A stretch of DNA of 64,000 bases from Taxillus chinensis (lineage: Eukaryota > Streptophyta > Magnoliopsida > Santalales > Loranthaceae): the NCBI GenBank assembly GCA_023512835.1, contig CM042091.1:50239858-50303857 (forward strand), read 5' to 3'. The position numbers were made by a program, and so were the translations under genes. The notes below the pieces were generated by a model. That model saw only the letters and a list, made by a program, of their open reading frames with translations, searched no databases and was not told the DNA's origin. Position 1 is the stretch's first letter, and each line of letters opens with the position of its first letter. This document shows, one piece after another, positions 44,280 through 55,834 of this stretch.

Positions 44280-44945
44280 TTCCGATTCAAGCCTATTGTT
44301 GTTGTGGGCTTTTCAGTTTCCAGTTCAAGCCTATTACGTTGCTATAGGCTTTCACTTTCCGATTCAAGCCTATTATGTTGCTGTAGGCTATCACTTTCTG
44401 ATTCAAGCCTATTATGTTGCTGTAGGCTTTCACTTTCCAGTTCAAGCCTATCATTGCTATGGGCTTTCCATTTTCAGTTCAAGCCTATTGTTGCTGTGGG
44501 ATTTACATTTTCAGTTCAAGCTTATCATTACTGTGGGCTTTTCATTTTTCAGTTCATGCCTACCGTCGCTGTGGGATTTTCCATTGTCAGTTCAAGCCTA
44601 TCGTTACTGTGGGCTTTTCATGTTTCAGTTCATGCCTACCGTTGCTGTGGGATTTCCCATTTTCCATTTTCAATTCAAGCCTATCGTTGTTGTGGGCTTT
44701 ACATTTTCAGTTCAAGCCTATCATTGCTGTGGGCTTTTCATTTTTTAGTTCATGCCTATCGTTGCTGTGGGCTTTTCAATTTTCAGTTCAAGCCTATTAC
44801 GTTGCTGTAGGCTTTCAATATTCAGTCCAAGCCTATCGTTACCGTAGGCTATCAATTTTCAGTTCAAGCCTATCATCGCTATGGGCTTTCAATTTTCAGT
44901 TCGAGCCTATCTTTGCTATAGGCTTTCCATTTCCAGTATCTTTGT
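44280..44945 (+). repeat. Minisatellite array in the element C 3' region
   Basis: About 16 tandem copies of a unit of roughly 38-42 bp built on TTCAGTTCAAGCCTATCG followed by TTGCTGTGGGCTTTTCATT. Copies differ by a few bases and small indels. Overlapping ORFs in all three frames here are by-products of the repeat. The array lies between integrase and the polypurine tract, where Tat/Ogre elements are known to carry variable tandem repeats. Confidence 0.92.
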
Positions 44946-45100
44946 CTCATGGGCGGTAATCCTACGGCCTCTGCAACACGTTGTACACCCAAACAGTACT
45001 CTCCTTTTGCTTCAGAGCCAGGTAAGTCAGGTAAGTACTCCAACCCGTCTAAAATGATTCCCTTTTATCTTTGTACACTGTTTGTATACAAACAATGCAC

Positions 45101-45113
45101 AAAGAGGGGCAGC
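45101..45113 (+). other. Polypurine tract of element C
   Basis: AAAGAGGGGCAGC directly before the 3' LTR start TGTTGGACC. It primes plus-strand synthesis. Confidence 0.7.
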
Positions 45114-45497
45114 TGTTGGACCCCATTTTTGCCCGAGTTGGACATACATATTCATTTTCAGCTTTATATTATTCCATATCTGTCATTGACTTTGTATAGA
45201 AAAATAAAGAGGCGTGACTGTTAATTTAAAGGGTGCGACGTTAATTATTCACAAAAAAAAAATAAAAATAAAAAATAAAAATAAAACAACAAAAACAACT
45301 AAAAAAGTATAAAACGAGCAAATTTAAAAAACGTTTTTAGGGCCCGATATGCGTCTACATTTTGTATTTTTTAAACAGTATTTTTTGCACCAAAATAAAA
45401 ACCCCAATGGTTACAGCACTGTTCCAACGGTCACGACACTGTTCAAACGGTCACGACACTATTCCAATAGTCACGACACTATTTCCAACGGCTATAT

Positions 45498-48085
45498 TGT
45501 AAGACCCGTAAAAATTTAAGCTCTTCCTTAAATAGTAATAATAATAATGTCATTACTAAAAATAGTTAGAAAGAATATTTTAGATATTATCACAATAAAA
45601 ATAAGTACCCAATATAGTCATTTAAGTAGAATGTGACTCGTAAGTAGGCGTTAGAATAGTAACTAGCAGTTAGAATAGTAACTAACCGTTGGAATAAGTA
45701 ACTAACCGTTATGAATAGTATCCGTTTGAATTGTTATAAATAGGTATGAGTATGTAATAATGTTTTATAATATTATACTTTATAGGTTTATAAAGTAAGA
45801 AGTCATGGAATATAATGTTATCTTACTTTATTATTTATTGATTACGCAATTATATTATTTTATCCGCGTTAATATTAAATATGTTATAAAAATAAAATAA
45901 TTTCTTATACGTCATAAAAAGTTTAGATGATATATATTATGTCATTTAGTTTCTTAAACCAAATTACTATGGGTAAGTAAGTATTACAAGCCTTAACTTT
46001 ACCAAAAGTATAAAACATAGGTAAGACCCAAAAATTTGAATAAGGCAGATTCTAGAGGTCCCATTCAAAAATCCATAACTTCAATTATACAGATCCAATT
46101 GACATGAAACCAAATCTCATTTGTTCATTTATGACTTAGCTAAAACTTGTAGAAATTTCAGAATTTAATATGAAGCCAATCAATTCCAGAAGTTAAAATA
46201 CTACACATAGGTTCAGTATGAACGGGTAAACATTTTAGTATGACTTTAAAATTCAATAACTTTTGTTATACATATGTAAAAATTATAAAATTGATACCAT
46301 TTGTAAATATTTGAGTTAGTAATGCAATACAATTGGCCATTTGTCAAAAACTACAAAATTAAAAACGTTATAATTGAATTAGTAGGGAGTACACCAATGT
46401 GGACTTTTGATGCCAAAGGAACCTTCTAGGTTTAAAAGTCTTAAAACATTTTTTAATGGTAGGAGGAGATAACCACGTTTTTAATAAGAGATAATATGAG
46501 GAAAATAAAGTATTATATATATTTTAAATAATTTAATTTGATGCCAAAGTCAAATTCATACACTATTTTTCACACTATTACACCTACCACCTTACCTATA
46601 AATAGCATGCCTCACTTCCCTTCTCAAGCACTCTTTCCATTCAAATAAGCCACAAAACTCTCCTCCAAATACTCTCCAAAAAGTTCTATTAACACCCCAA
46701 TAGTCCTCCAAGCCTTCTCTTCTCTCAATATTCCTCTCACCCGTTGCAAGTTCCAAAAGGTAAATATTCCAAGCATATATTAATCATGTTCTTGGAAGGC
46801 TAATCCTCCTCATACATATATATATATATATATTATGGATGGCCTTGCCCCTCAATATATATATGTATATTTATTGAATAATATGTATATGTGTATATAT
46901 ATATATATTATTATTCCATGGAAGGCTAAGCCTCCTCATACATATATATATTATGGATGGCTTTGCCCCTCAATATATATATGTATATGATACGTATATG
47001 TGTATATATAGATTATTATTATTCCATGGAAGGCTAAGTCTCCTCATACATATATATATTATGGATGGCTTTGCCCCTCAATATATATATGTATATTGTA
47101 TATTATATACATATATTATATAGGTATATGTATAAGTATAGATTATTATTATCATGAGAAGTTTTTCCACCATAATATACTTATATATGTCTCTCAATAT
47201 ATTATTTATGAATATACTATTATTATTAAAACTAAAATATTAACTTTTAAATTTTGTTTCAAGGTTTATAAACGCGGAAGACAAAAAGATTGTAAGGATC
47301 TCCTCTCCCTTTCCTTACCACGATCTCCGACGTGGAAATTCATTTCCTATTTCTTCTTCTATATTTCTATCTCAAGATTTCTCCTCATAATATTATTTTA
47401 AGAAGAATTAACTTTCTTTGGCACTTCTTGGGAATTTGGTAATCTAATTTATTGAATGATGAATAACCCTTTTACTTATCGGGGCTATTATTGCAAGACC
47501 TTCCTTTACGTTGAAATTTACCATTGATGTGATTGTTTGAAAATTTATGAAGATATGTTTTATGTTTGGCAATATGTTTATGGTGGTTCCAGAAAAGACC
47601 TCCAATGCATTGGGTAAAGAACATCATTGGAGAGTGTCAATCCAGTTGATAACAAGTTATGCAAGATATCTAGGTGGTGAACCTAGATGAGTAGATATTC
47701 TTATTTTTTTCATGAGTTGATTATTCTCCATATATTATCCCTTACTTTTAACCTTACTGGGCTATTTGAGCTCATTTCCTTTCATGTTTTGTTTCCAACC
47801 CCAGGGAACTAGGACAAAGCAAGGATGCTAGGATAATGGTGTCCAGAATGCTTGGAATAAAATCATAAGAAGATTATGCATGTAGTATTTATATGTCATG
47901 TAAAACCATAATGGGTTATCAACACCTAGTCTCTAAACGCTAAACCTTAGAGATCTTGTGATGAGTCTTGATGTAATAAATAAACCATCGAATTTATGTT
48001 GAGTAATAGATTACTATTCATATAATTGTAATATTTTATTTGTCTAACGCACCCGGTCTGGAAGTCCAGATTTGGGGGCGTTACA
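45498..48085 (+). repeat. Solo LTR of a further gypsy family inside the element C LTR
   Basis: It begins TGTAAGACCCGTAAAAATTT and ends GGGGGCGTTACA, flanked by the 5-bp duplication TATAT (45493-45497 and 48086-48090). 2588 bp. TGTAAGACCC...GTTACA ends are common in chromovirus LTRs. No coding sequence. Orientation is set by the TG start and is tentative. It contains a TA-rich tandem repeat at about 46790-47130. Confidence 0.85.
46790..47130 (+). repeat. TA-rich tandem repeat in the solo LTR
   Basis: Three copies of a 110-130 bp unit containing GGAAGGCTAA, CTCCTCATACATATATATA, ATGGATGGC and TTGCCCCTCAATATATATA. Copy lengths differ through TA-dinucleotide slippage. Confidence 0.75.
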
Positions 48086-48223
48086 TATATTCTCCACCAA
48101 CGACCACTTTTCCATCCTATAAATACACCCTCATTCCCCTCCTTCACTCACACAACTTCCATTCTACCACTCTTCAAACTCTCTTCTTCAATTCTCCACG
48201 TTTTTGTCTCCTTATATGTGAAA

Positions 48224-48373
48224 ATGGCTGACTGGGCGAAGTACGTGCTGACGGTGCTGGTGCTGGCGTGCACTATTGTGTATCCTATGATGGGCGACGC
48301 TTTCATACCCCTACTTGCTTTCATCATCCTCTTGTATGTAATGGCAATGGCCACAGAATATATTTTAGGCTAA
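48224..48373 (+). CDS. Small hydrophobic protein ORF, 49 residues
   Basis: A complete ORF: ATG at 48224, stop TAA at 48371-48373, with a TATAAATA box about 106 bp upstream and AATAAA about 30 bp downstream. It begins MADWAKYVLTVLVLACTIVY and contains two hydrophobic segments (residues about 7-20 and 27-42), so it would be an inner-membrane-type small protein. GC-rich codons at the start contrast with the AT-rich surroundings. The MADW start recalls the small plant DUF3339 proteins, but it is shorter and the middle does not match, so I give no name. It lies inside the 3' LTR of element C, which makes a captured gene fragment or an LTR-encoded peptide possible. Confidence 0.4.
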   Translation: MADWAKYVLTVLVLACTIVYPMMGDAFIPLLAFIILLYVMAMATEYILG

Positions 48374-48954
48374 ACCATGTAATATCTCCACTACGGAGTC
48401 CTAAATAAATTGCACTTTGCATGTTTATGTTATACGTGTGTGTGTGTATATATACATATATATGTTAAATAAATAAATAAATAAATAAATAAAACCGTCC
48501 CAACGATCAGTCGCGGCCGACATAAGATTCAAAAAAAAAAAAAATTCGTGAATAGTACTCAGGGTACTGTTCATGTCACTATTCGTGAATAGTACCCAGG
48601 GGTACTGTTGCATAAATAGTACCAGGGTTACTGTTGCATGAGCAGTACCCCATACCCCTTATTTGACTTCTTAATAATAATAATCATAAAAATCAAAAAA
48701 AAATGGAAGTTCCACATTGGAGGTTTTACAAAATTTCCTTCTCCATGACTCCTATATAAAGGGTTCCTCTCCCCTTCTACAAACACACAAACATCAAATA
48801 CACAAAACTCTAAAAAAGAGAGTAGAGTGTAAAATTAATCTTTTTCCTTCTTTTGCAGAAAAAAGAGGCATTCGGGAGGAGGGCACCTTTGGTCCGCATT
48901 ATTTTAGGTTTTTTATTCCTTTTCTTCTTTTGTTTTAATTATTATTTTGTTTGT

Positions 48955-49160
48955 AAATTAGTAGTTAGTTTGTAATTTAGCATAATTAGTTAGTTAGTTA
49001 GTTTTTAAATTAGTTTGTAATTAAATTAGTAGTTAGTTTGTAATTTAGCATAATTAGTTAGTTAGTTAGTTTTTAAATTAGTAGTTAGTTTGTAATTAAA
49101 TTTAGCATAATTAGTTAGTTAGTTAGTTTTAAAATTAGTTTGTAATTCTAAGTAGTATAA
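48955..49160 (+). repeat. Tandem repeat of about 50-60 bp in the element C LTR
   Basis: Three copies of a unit with GTAGTTAGTTTGTAATTTAGC, then ATAATTAGTTAGTTAGTTAG and TTTTTAAATTA. A scrap of the same sequence is at 33508-33545, which supports this region being LTR. Confidence 0.8.
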
Positions 49161-50170
49161 TTAAATTAGCATAATTAGTTAGCTAGCATTTAATTAGCAT
49201 AATTTATTTAGTGTAAATAATCTGATGTGGTTGTATATATTTATTTAATTTTTGTTAAAAAAACAGATCACATAAAAAAACAAATAAATAAATAAATAAA
49301 AAAGTTATCTGTAGTTCGGGCCAGTAGTTTTTGGTGTCATACTATTCAAGCCGGTGTTGCCGCCACTAGAATCGACGATTATCATAACCTTGTCAAAGCT
49401 AATGTCGATCTTATATATGTATATTTATAATCAGTCCTATAATTGTAACTTGCTACAAATGTAATTTTTTATTTATTTTATTTATTTTATTTTATTTTTA
49501 TTTTTGGGTTTGTAATTGTTTTATCATTTTCATGGAGTTGTAAATTGTAAATAAAAAAAAGGGAGGAAAGAGACCAACCAAAAAAAAAAGAGTGGTTTTG
49601 TTTTGTTTATGTCACAATCACGCACGTCACATTTATTTCGATATGTAAAAAAAAAATTCTTTTCAATTTGTTAAAACAAAAAAATTGTTTTTACAAAAAC
49701 AAAAACAAAAAAAAAAAGTTTTTATAAAAACAAAAAAAACGTTCTTGAACCAAAAAACAAAAAAAAAATGGAAAAAGCATACTTCAATTTAAGCAAAAAC
49801 TTTAGGATTTCCTTTAAAAATTTAGGGTAAATCAAATTTAACCATAAACTTGACAAATAACTTAGCTAAATAAAAAACGTAGACTTTCTAAGAAAACTAG
49901 TGTCTCAACCCAATCACGACAGCAAAAATAAATAAAGACCTCCTCTTCTGAAAATAGATACCGAAAGGGCATTGTAGGGGTGTTAATCCTTCCCTCCACG
50001 TAACCAACTCCCGAACCCTTCTCTGATAACGCAGACCACACCTTTAAACTACTCAAAGTAGAGGGTATCCGACTGTACCCCAAAAACAGTTGGTGACGAC
50101 TCTAAAATTCTCACCATTGGTTTAGTTTGAGCCCACCCCAAAAGGGCACGGACGAAAACTGGTGATGACA

Positions 50171-50748
50171 AATTAAATACAAATTTAATGACAAATTTCA
50201 CAGTTATCAAGGACCTTTCAGCGACCCAACCATGTCCTTATCATTCCCTCGGCTGTCCCGATCTCTCTATCTATTTCCACGCATGTCGTTGTGGCTCTGA
50301 AGAAGGGTCCCACCGTTTTGGAGCTGAAGATGTCATGCGTGCTACAGCCACCGGTAGTAGCGACCACCATGGTCAGAGTTCGCCCAGCGGCAGTCGACAG
50401 TTGGGAATCGCGTGGAGTGTGTTTTTGGTTTTGGGGGGAGGGGAAGTCCAGAGGGGGACACGCACGATTATACCAGAGCAAACAAAAGATAAAGTAGGAG
50501 AAAAAGAAAGGTAAACAATTTTATTCAGTTCTCCCATAAGCAGGGATGTGCAAGATCTGAGCCAAGATGGTAGGTGAGCTGAGGAAGAAAAAAAAGGTAG
50601 CAATGTAGAAGCGCCATGCAGTCTTTAGGTTTACCATTGATCGGGGGGATTTCTACCCCCTTTTTAGGGTCATTTTGGGTACATTTTCATACTCTTTTGC
50701 TTCATTTATTGCCCAAATGAGTTACATTATCACATTTTCATGCCCTAA
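50171..50748. other. Sequence right of element C, no recognised gene
   Basis: It begins with the AATTA duplication and continues the pre-insertion sequence from 33043. Short ORFs on both strands (for example 50188-50514) have no recognisable motif. A GC-rich patch at 50290-50470 differs from the flanks. Nothing supported. Confidence 0.4.
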
Positions 50749-52115
50749 TGTCACGCCCCGGATTTCTAACCCGAGGAAACCGGTTTGTGACTCCCCTTTA
50801 CCCATGCGGTGGAAAAAGGGATTGGGATAAATAAAAACACAAAACATCACATATGTTTAGTAAATTCAAACCACAATAAATGTCATATAACCATGTTATA
50901 AACAACATTTATAATTAAAGCAACACATAAACAGGCACAACCACAGCCACAGCCACACAGGCTTCCATAATTACAGCCACACAGGCTCCATAACCACAAC
51001 CACACAGGCTCTACAACTACACGGGCTATCACAACCACAACCACATAGGCTATCATAACCATAGCCACACAGGCTCCACAATTTCACTTAGCACACTTAC
51101 AAGCACAACATAACAATGCATATCCACAATACATCAATAACACATGTACTCAACACCCATCATACAAACCACAATAAGGTCAAGTTCACATAATAAATTC
51201 CCAACCACAACCCTCCTATAGTTCCTCAGTTTTCCCACGAGATTCTACCGCGATATTAATACGCGCGAACACGACCACACCACAAAACGAGCCCTTAAGC
51301 CCCACTGACCCTAGACTCATCAACATACACAAGCATAACATGCCAATAAATGCCAACATTCATATAGAAGATCATACCTATATGAATTTACATATACAAC
51401 AATCAGCAATTCCAAGGCCCAACCCTGGAATAAGTTTTGAGGGTACAGAATCCCTACCTCGAATTCTATTGCATTAAGGTTTTTAATCAGAAGATCCTCC
51501 TTGCTCCTCTCCAAAGGCGTCTCTCCAAGAACACAGTGGCAATGAACGCACCAAGAACTCTCTCTCTCTCTCTCTCCGCGGCTACTAGGGTTCCCTTTCC
51601 CAGAAATACAGAATATATATATAGCAAAGACAACACGCTACCCAAGGCCAACGTGGCCCAAGACACGTCGACCTCGTGTTGACCTTCATTACTCTGGACT
51701 ACTGATGCTGCGACTCAATCTGGGTTAACAATGCCACAGACTACTCCGGGCTATTAAGCCGTATTCCATGCTAAGGGATCGCTCAGATCCTTACTCCGTA
51801 TGAAGAGTTCCCTCGAATCCTTACTCCATATAAAGAGTTCCCTCAGATTCTTACACCGTATGAAGAGAAGATCTGGACTAGACCACAATGCTCCAGATTT
51901 AACCACAATCCTTTGGATTTGCTTCCCATGGATCCGAACTAACTTCCCTCTGATCTAGATCAACTTCCCACTAATCCGGACTAACACTGATCCGGACTAA
52001 CTTCCTACTGATCTGGATTAACTTCCCACTGATCTAGACTAACACTCGGGGTCTTCATAGTCCTTGCCCAAACACAAATAGCTAACTCTTCCAATCCTAA
52101 ACACAGGTCATTACA
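50749..52115 (+). repeat. Solo LTR with TGTCACGCCCCGG start
   Basis: It starts TGTCACGCCCCGGATTTC and ends CACAGGTCATTACA, with the 5-bp duplication CCTAA on both sides (50744-50748 and 52116-52120). 1367 bp. It contains a short repeat array of CCACACAGGCTC type (50935-51080), three copies of CTTACTCCGTATGAAGAG type (51788-51868), and repeats of CTGATCCGGACTAACTTCC type (51930-52040). A TATATATAG stretch is near 51612. No coding sequence. Confidence 0.88.
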
Positions 52116-53257
52116 CCTAACCCAGGAAAAAAAGATTTCTTATAGTTTTTGTGGTATTTTTGCTATATCTTGACAGGAATCCAAAAATCAAGGAAGAATT
52201 TACCAAATCATCATAAGAAAGGTAGAATCCTAAAGACCTAGAGATCATGACGACTAAATTTCAAGTTGGTCGGGTGAAGGTTGGGTGAAGGACTCTTCAC
52301 CCGACCAGATTGAGTGAAGCTAATTTTTGCATATTTGAAGTCTAAAAGCCTCATTAAAGAAAACATCCTTCTGGTCGGGTGAAATCCAAGGTGGTTAGGT
52401 GATGGTCGAGTGAAGATCGGGTGAAGCCTTATTCACCCGACCAAAGCTTAAATTTCAGTGATGGAATCTTTATTTTTGTAGCTCACTTATTTATTTGTAG
52501 ACCAAAGTCATTTGAACAAAAGATAAGCGCTAAATACTCAAGTCAAAGGGGAATTAATAGAAGAAATTCAAATTCAAAAAAGGTGCTTTGAATCAGGACT
52601 GGAGTCTTTTTGGGATTTAAGAGTGTGTTTAATCTCTTTCTCAAATTCAAAAATAAGGGGTTTACAAGAGATTTAATAGGAGCTATTTACTTGAAGAATT
52701 ATGGAGGATTTATGCAAGATTCAAATTTAAAATTTCAAAATTAGGTTGGGAAAGCTATAAAAGGGCATCAAATCCTCCATTGTAAATCATTCAATTTTCT
52801 ACCATTCTATTTCTACAATTCCATCATTATCTAGAGTAGAGAAAGTGAGATTGGAGAAGGTTTGGGTATCTCTTGGAGCTTGAAGGCAATCTGCTTGGAA
52901 AAGAAGATCAACCTTAGAATTTTTTGGTCAAATTAGGCAAGCAATCCTTTTGGTATTCTCATTCTACGTATTGTAATTCTATTGTCTTCAATCAAACTAT
53001 GAAAGCTTAAAAACCCTTGATTGGGGTTAGGATGGAGTTTGATGTAATAAATTAATTTGCAATGTTTTAGTTTAATCTTTTTCACCTTATGAGTGTTTAT
53101 TCAATATCTTAGAGAAAATATAAAATGGGCTTGATCACTTCATTTTATCATCATAGGTATTTACGTGAAGGATTGAAAAATGAAGCATAATTACTGAAAA
53201 AGGCAAGATAATCAAACTATGGGTTGCATAATTTGCGAAAGCCAGTGTGAAACCTAT
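52116..53257 (+). repeat. LTR-like remnant with GGTCGGGTGAA / TTCACCCGACC motifs
   Basis: Three or four copies of GGTCGGGTGAA and two of its reverse complement lie at 52268-52445, followed by a TATAAAAGGGC box (about 52757) and a leader. This is the same architecture (paired palindromic motifs, then TATA) as the Athila-like LTRs here, with a different motif. No boundaries or duplication found; I infer an LTR of a related, uncharacterised family. Confidence 0.45.
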
Positions 53258-55130
53258 TGTCATCACCCGTTTTTGACCGGGCTCGTACTGACGTTTGTGA
53301 AAGGACTCCATGCTAGTTCATTCCGTTGATCCTAGAGTCATCCCTGCACAAGACTCGTACAAACCATTAAAGAAAAGAAAAATAGAATCGCCACCAAACA
53401 AAAATAAGGTATGATTGGGCACCTAGAAAAAGAAAGGTCTACGGTTCCAGAGAAATAGGTTCGGAAGTCGGTTACGTGTGGGGAAGGAAGAAAAACTCTT
53501 GCACCCCCACAACGCCCACAATTGGTACCTAGTCTTGATCTATAGGTGTTTGCTTGCTTTATCGTTTATTCAAAAAAAGAGTTTTTGTATTTTTAATTTT
53601 AAGAAAAAGAAAAATTTTAGGATCTAGGCCTTAAAACAACAAAAAAGATTTTAATAAAATAAATAAAAGAGGGACATTCTAATTTTAGAAAAAGAATGTG
53701 GGATCTAGGCCCACGTGACAATATTGCGTTTTTCAGGAAAACAAAAGGGAACTTTCTTTTTTTAGAAAAGAAAATGAAAACAATTTGAATTCAAATAGAA
53801 ATACTGCCATAATTAATATTAGCCTAGGCAGACTAGGATATGAGCATCTAGGGCTCAACCCCATGACCACCAAGGCCTTATTTTAATTTTTTCTAGAAAA
53901 TGTACTCTTTGCTTGTCCTTTTTAATTTTTGAAGAAAAAAGGAATGTAAGTTAAAAAACGGTTTCACTTCAAAACATTTGAGTAAAGAAGCCTTAACAGT
54001 TTAAATATGAAGAAGTTAAAGAAAAGAACCTGGGTGGATTTTATGGCCAAGCTTGGAGATTTTTCTTCAAAAAGTTTTCCTAAAACACAAAGGTTAGAAG
54101 GAAAAATGTAGCTTCCCTTTCCTGCCTTGAGTCTTCAGCGTCTATGCTTCTAGATTGTTTACTCCTTGCTTTGGAAGAGCCTCCTTTGATAATTGATGTT
54201 TGATGTCCCCATTAGATGGCCTCCCCGTTGATGCCTTCTGCCGTTGGAAGAGGATGATCAATTCTGGGTCTTTTCTCTTGAGGATCCCTGGATATTCTCT
54301 CTCTCTGATTTTTCCTCTCAAAAACCTGCTTGGTAATTGATAATTGATCCCCCTTTTCTGATCCTTGATCTTTTCCCTCTTCCTCGCGTCTTCTAGGACA
54401 GTATATTTGTAGGCGTGTAAAGGAGTATCCGTTGGCTAGGCATTAATTGCACCCTTTACAATTCCAATAAGTCAAATGCGATGTCCCAAGAACCTCATTA
54501 TGGCTCCTCGTTCCTACGTCTGAAAATAAATAAATCACTTGGGATTTATTTTAATATTCCACTGTATCTAAACGCTTTGGCAAGTAAAGGCTGAATGCAC
54601 TTCCGGGTGTATTGGACCTGTTGGGAATTAATAGTTATGCAGTCTCCAATGGTCAACTGTGATGTCCCGAGGAAAATGGCATTTAATTATAGAGGTCTCC
54701 CGTCCCTATGCTCAAAAATGGAGTCCCCAAGATGCTGATCGCAATTAATGCATTAAAAAAGGATTTTTATGGATTTTTCAGAGTCCCAATGCTTTGAAGT
54801 TCATTCCAGACCTTTGTGGAAGAGTTATTTTGGAGTTTTTCCAGATTATTTGGGTGATTTCCGGACCAACAGGCTTATTCCAGATTATTGACCAGGTTTG
54901 ACCTCCAGATCTGGGCTTATTCCGGATCAGCGGCCTTATTTCGCATCAATGGGTCCTTATTGTCACGGACCGAGGCTTATCCTAGCATACTTAGACTATT
55001 TTGGGGTGCTTCCCCCTTGTAAAGTGTTGTAACTTAGCTTATAGAGTAAGTTTTAGAGATTTTAGATTTCGATTACATATGATGTCTCCTGGTGACATAG
55101 CCAGAAAAGTGTTAACAACTATATGTAGGG

Positions 55131-55175
55131 TGTTGGATCAAGCCCAGAATTTGGATAATGCTGATAAAGCCTTAT
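55131..55175 (+). repeat. Left arm of a 45-bp inverted repeat
   Basis: TGTTGGATCAAGCCCAGAAT and the following 25 bases are the exact or near-exact reverse complement of 55790-55834; spacer 614 bp. See the finding on this pair. Confidence 0.85.
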
Positions 55176-55184
55176 GTAATTTTC

Positions 55185-55640
55185 CTTACTCCGTTGCTAA
55201 TGAAGCTCGGAACCTTACTCCGTATCTATTTGGTACTGGAATCCTTAGTCCGTGTCAGCGCTTCCTTACTCCGTATGTAAGTTCCTTACTCCGTATGAGT
55301 GAGTGGCCCGGATTCCTTACTCCGCATCTAATTTCCTTACTCTGTGTCTAATTTCCTTACTCCGTGCGAATAAAGACTCGGGTCCTTATTCCGCATCAAT
55401 ATTTCCTTACTCCGTATGTATTAAAGACTCGGATGCCTTACTCCGTGTCTTCTTCACTTTAGTTCGCTTGAGGGAAGACTTTACCTTTTAACTTCGTGCG
55501 ACCTTGTAGACCAAGACTCTTACTCTTTATCAGTTTGACTTAGTCCGTTTGAGGCACTAGGAACATATTCCGCAATCTGTAGTCTTTAAATTCTTAGTCC
55601 GCACGAATGTTTCTTATTCCGTATGTATTGGTGACTTGGT
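55185..55640 (+). repeat. Degenerate TTCCTTACTCCGTATG repeats
   Basis: About 12 copies of (A/T)TTCCTTACTCCG followed by TATG, TGTC or CATC, irregularly spaced 20-60 bp apart. The ORFs at 55001-55351 and 55303-55491 run through them and are by-products. The same core occurs in the solo LTR at 51788-51868. Confidence 0.75.
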
Positions 55641-55789
55641 TATTTACCAAGTGTTTGACGACACTCACTCTTGTTCGGATCAGGATTATGTATCCTGTCC
55701 TTAGCTTTGCTCTCACGAGTGTATCTCCGGATTAATAACATATCTTCTGCAATGATCAAGGAAACACAAAAGATCTCAGATCAAATTTT

Positions 55790-55834
55790 ATAAGGCTTTA
55801 TCAGCATTATCCAAATTCTGGGCTTGATCCAACA
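55790..55834 (-). repeat. Right arm of a 45-bp inverted repeat
   Basis: Pairs with 55131-55175 and ends GATCCAACA, followed by ATCTCCCCC. Confidence 0.85.

Larger units (their letters stand above)
33044..50170 (+). mobile_element. Tat/Ogre-like Ty3/gypsy element C with nested insertions
   Basis: LTRs start TGTTGGACCCC at 33044 and 45114; the 3' LTR ends GGTGATGACA at 50170, and the flanks carry target duplication AATTA (33039-33043 and 50171-50175). The internal order is gag, PR, RT, RNase H, a second (archaeal-type) RNase H, and integrase; the second RNase H is the hallmark of the Tat lineage. The 5' LTR is cut short and the leader plus first half of gag is inverted. Two solo LTRs of other families sit inside (42654-44167 and 45498-48085). 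Without them and their duplications the element would be about 13 kb. Confidence 0.9.
45114..50170 (+). repeat. 3' LTR of element C, split by a solo LTR
   Basis: It starts TGTTGGACCCC and ends GGTGATGACA, followed by target duplication AATTA. About 2460 bp once the nested solo LTR (45498-48085) is removed. U3 has four copies of a 20-22 bp unit CGGTCACGACACTGTTCAAA (45421-45485); before the insertion these lay next to the TATAAATA box now at 48118-48125. A second TATATAAA (48753-48760) follows a region with GTGAATAGTACCCAGGGTACTG repeats. The downstream part is rich in A and T homopolymers. Confidence 0.85.
53258..55834 (-). repeat. Probable minus-oriented LTR, Tat-like ends
   Basis: The left end TGTCATCACCCGTTTTTGAC resembles the reverse complement of the 3' end of the element C LTR (TGTCATCACCAGTTTTCGTC). 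The right end ...GATCCAACA is the reverse complement of TGTTGGATC, an LTR-type start similar to TGTTGGACC of element C, with GGGGGAGAT (minus) outside it as a possible polypurine tract. The length of about 2577 bp is close to the element C LTR (about 2460). No target duplication. The interior was not aligned, so this stays tentative. Confidence 0.45.

Noticed and set aside
44296..44959. Three overlapping ORFs of 150-168 residues
   Set aside because: They are the three frames of a tandem repeat whose unit happens to lack stops.
50188..50514. 108-residue ORF right of element C
   Set aside because: No motif, ORFs of similar length on both strands, no promoter context.
55001..55491. 116- and 62-residue ORFs
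   Set aside because: Composed of the TTCCTTACTCCG repeat; no independent coding signal.
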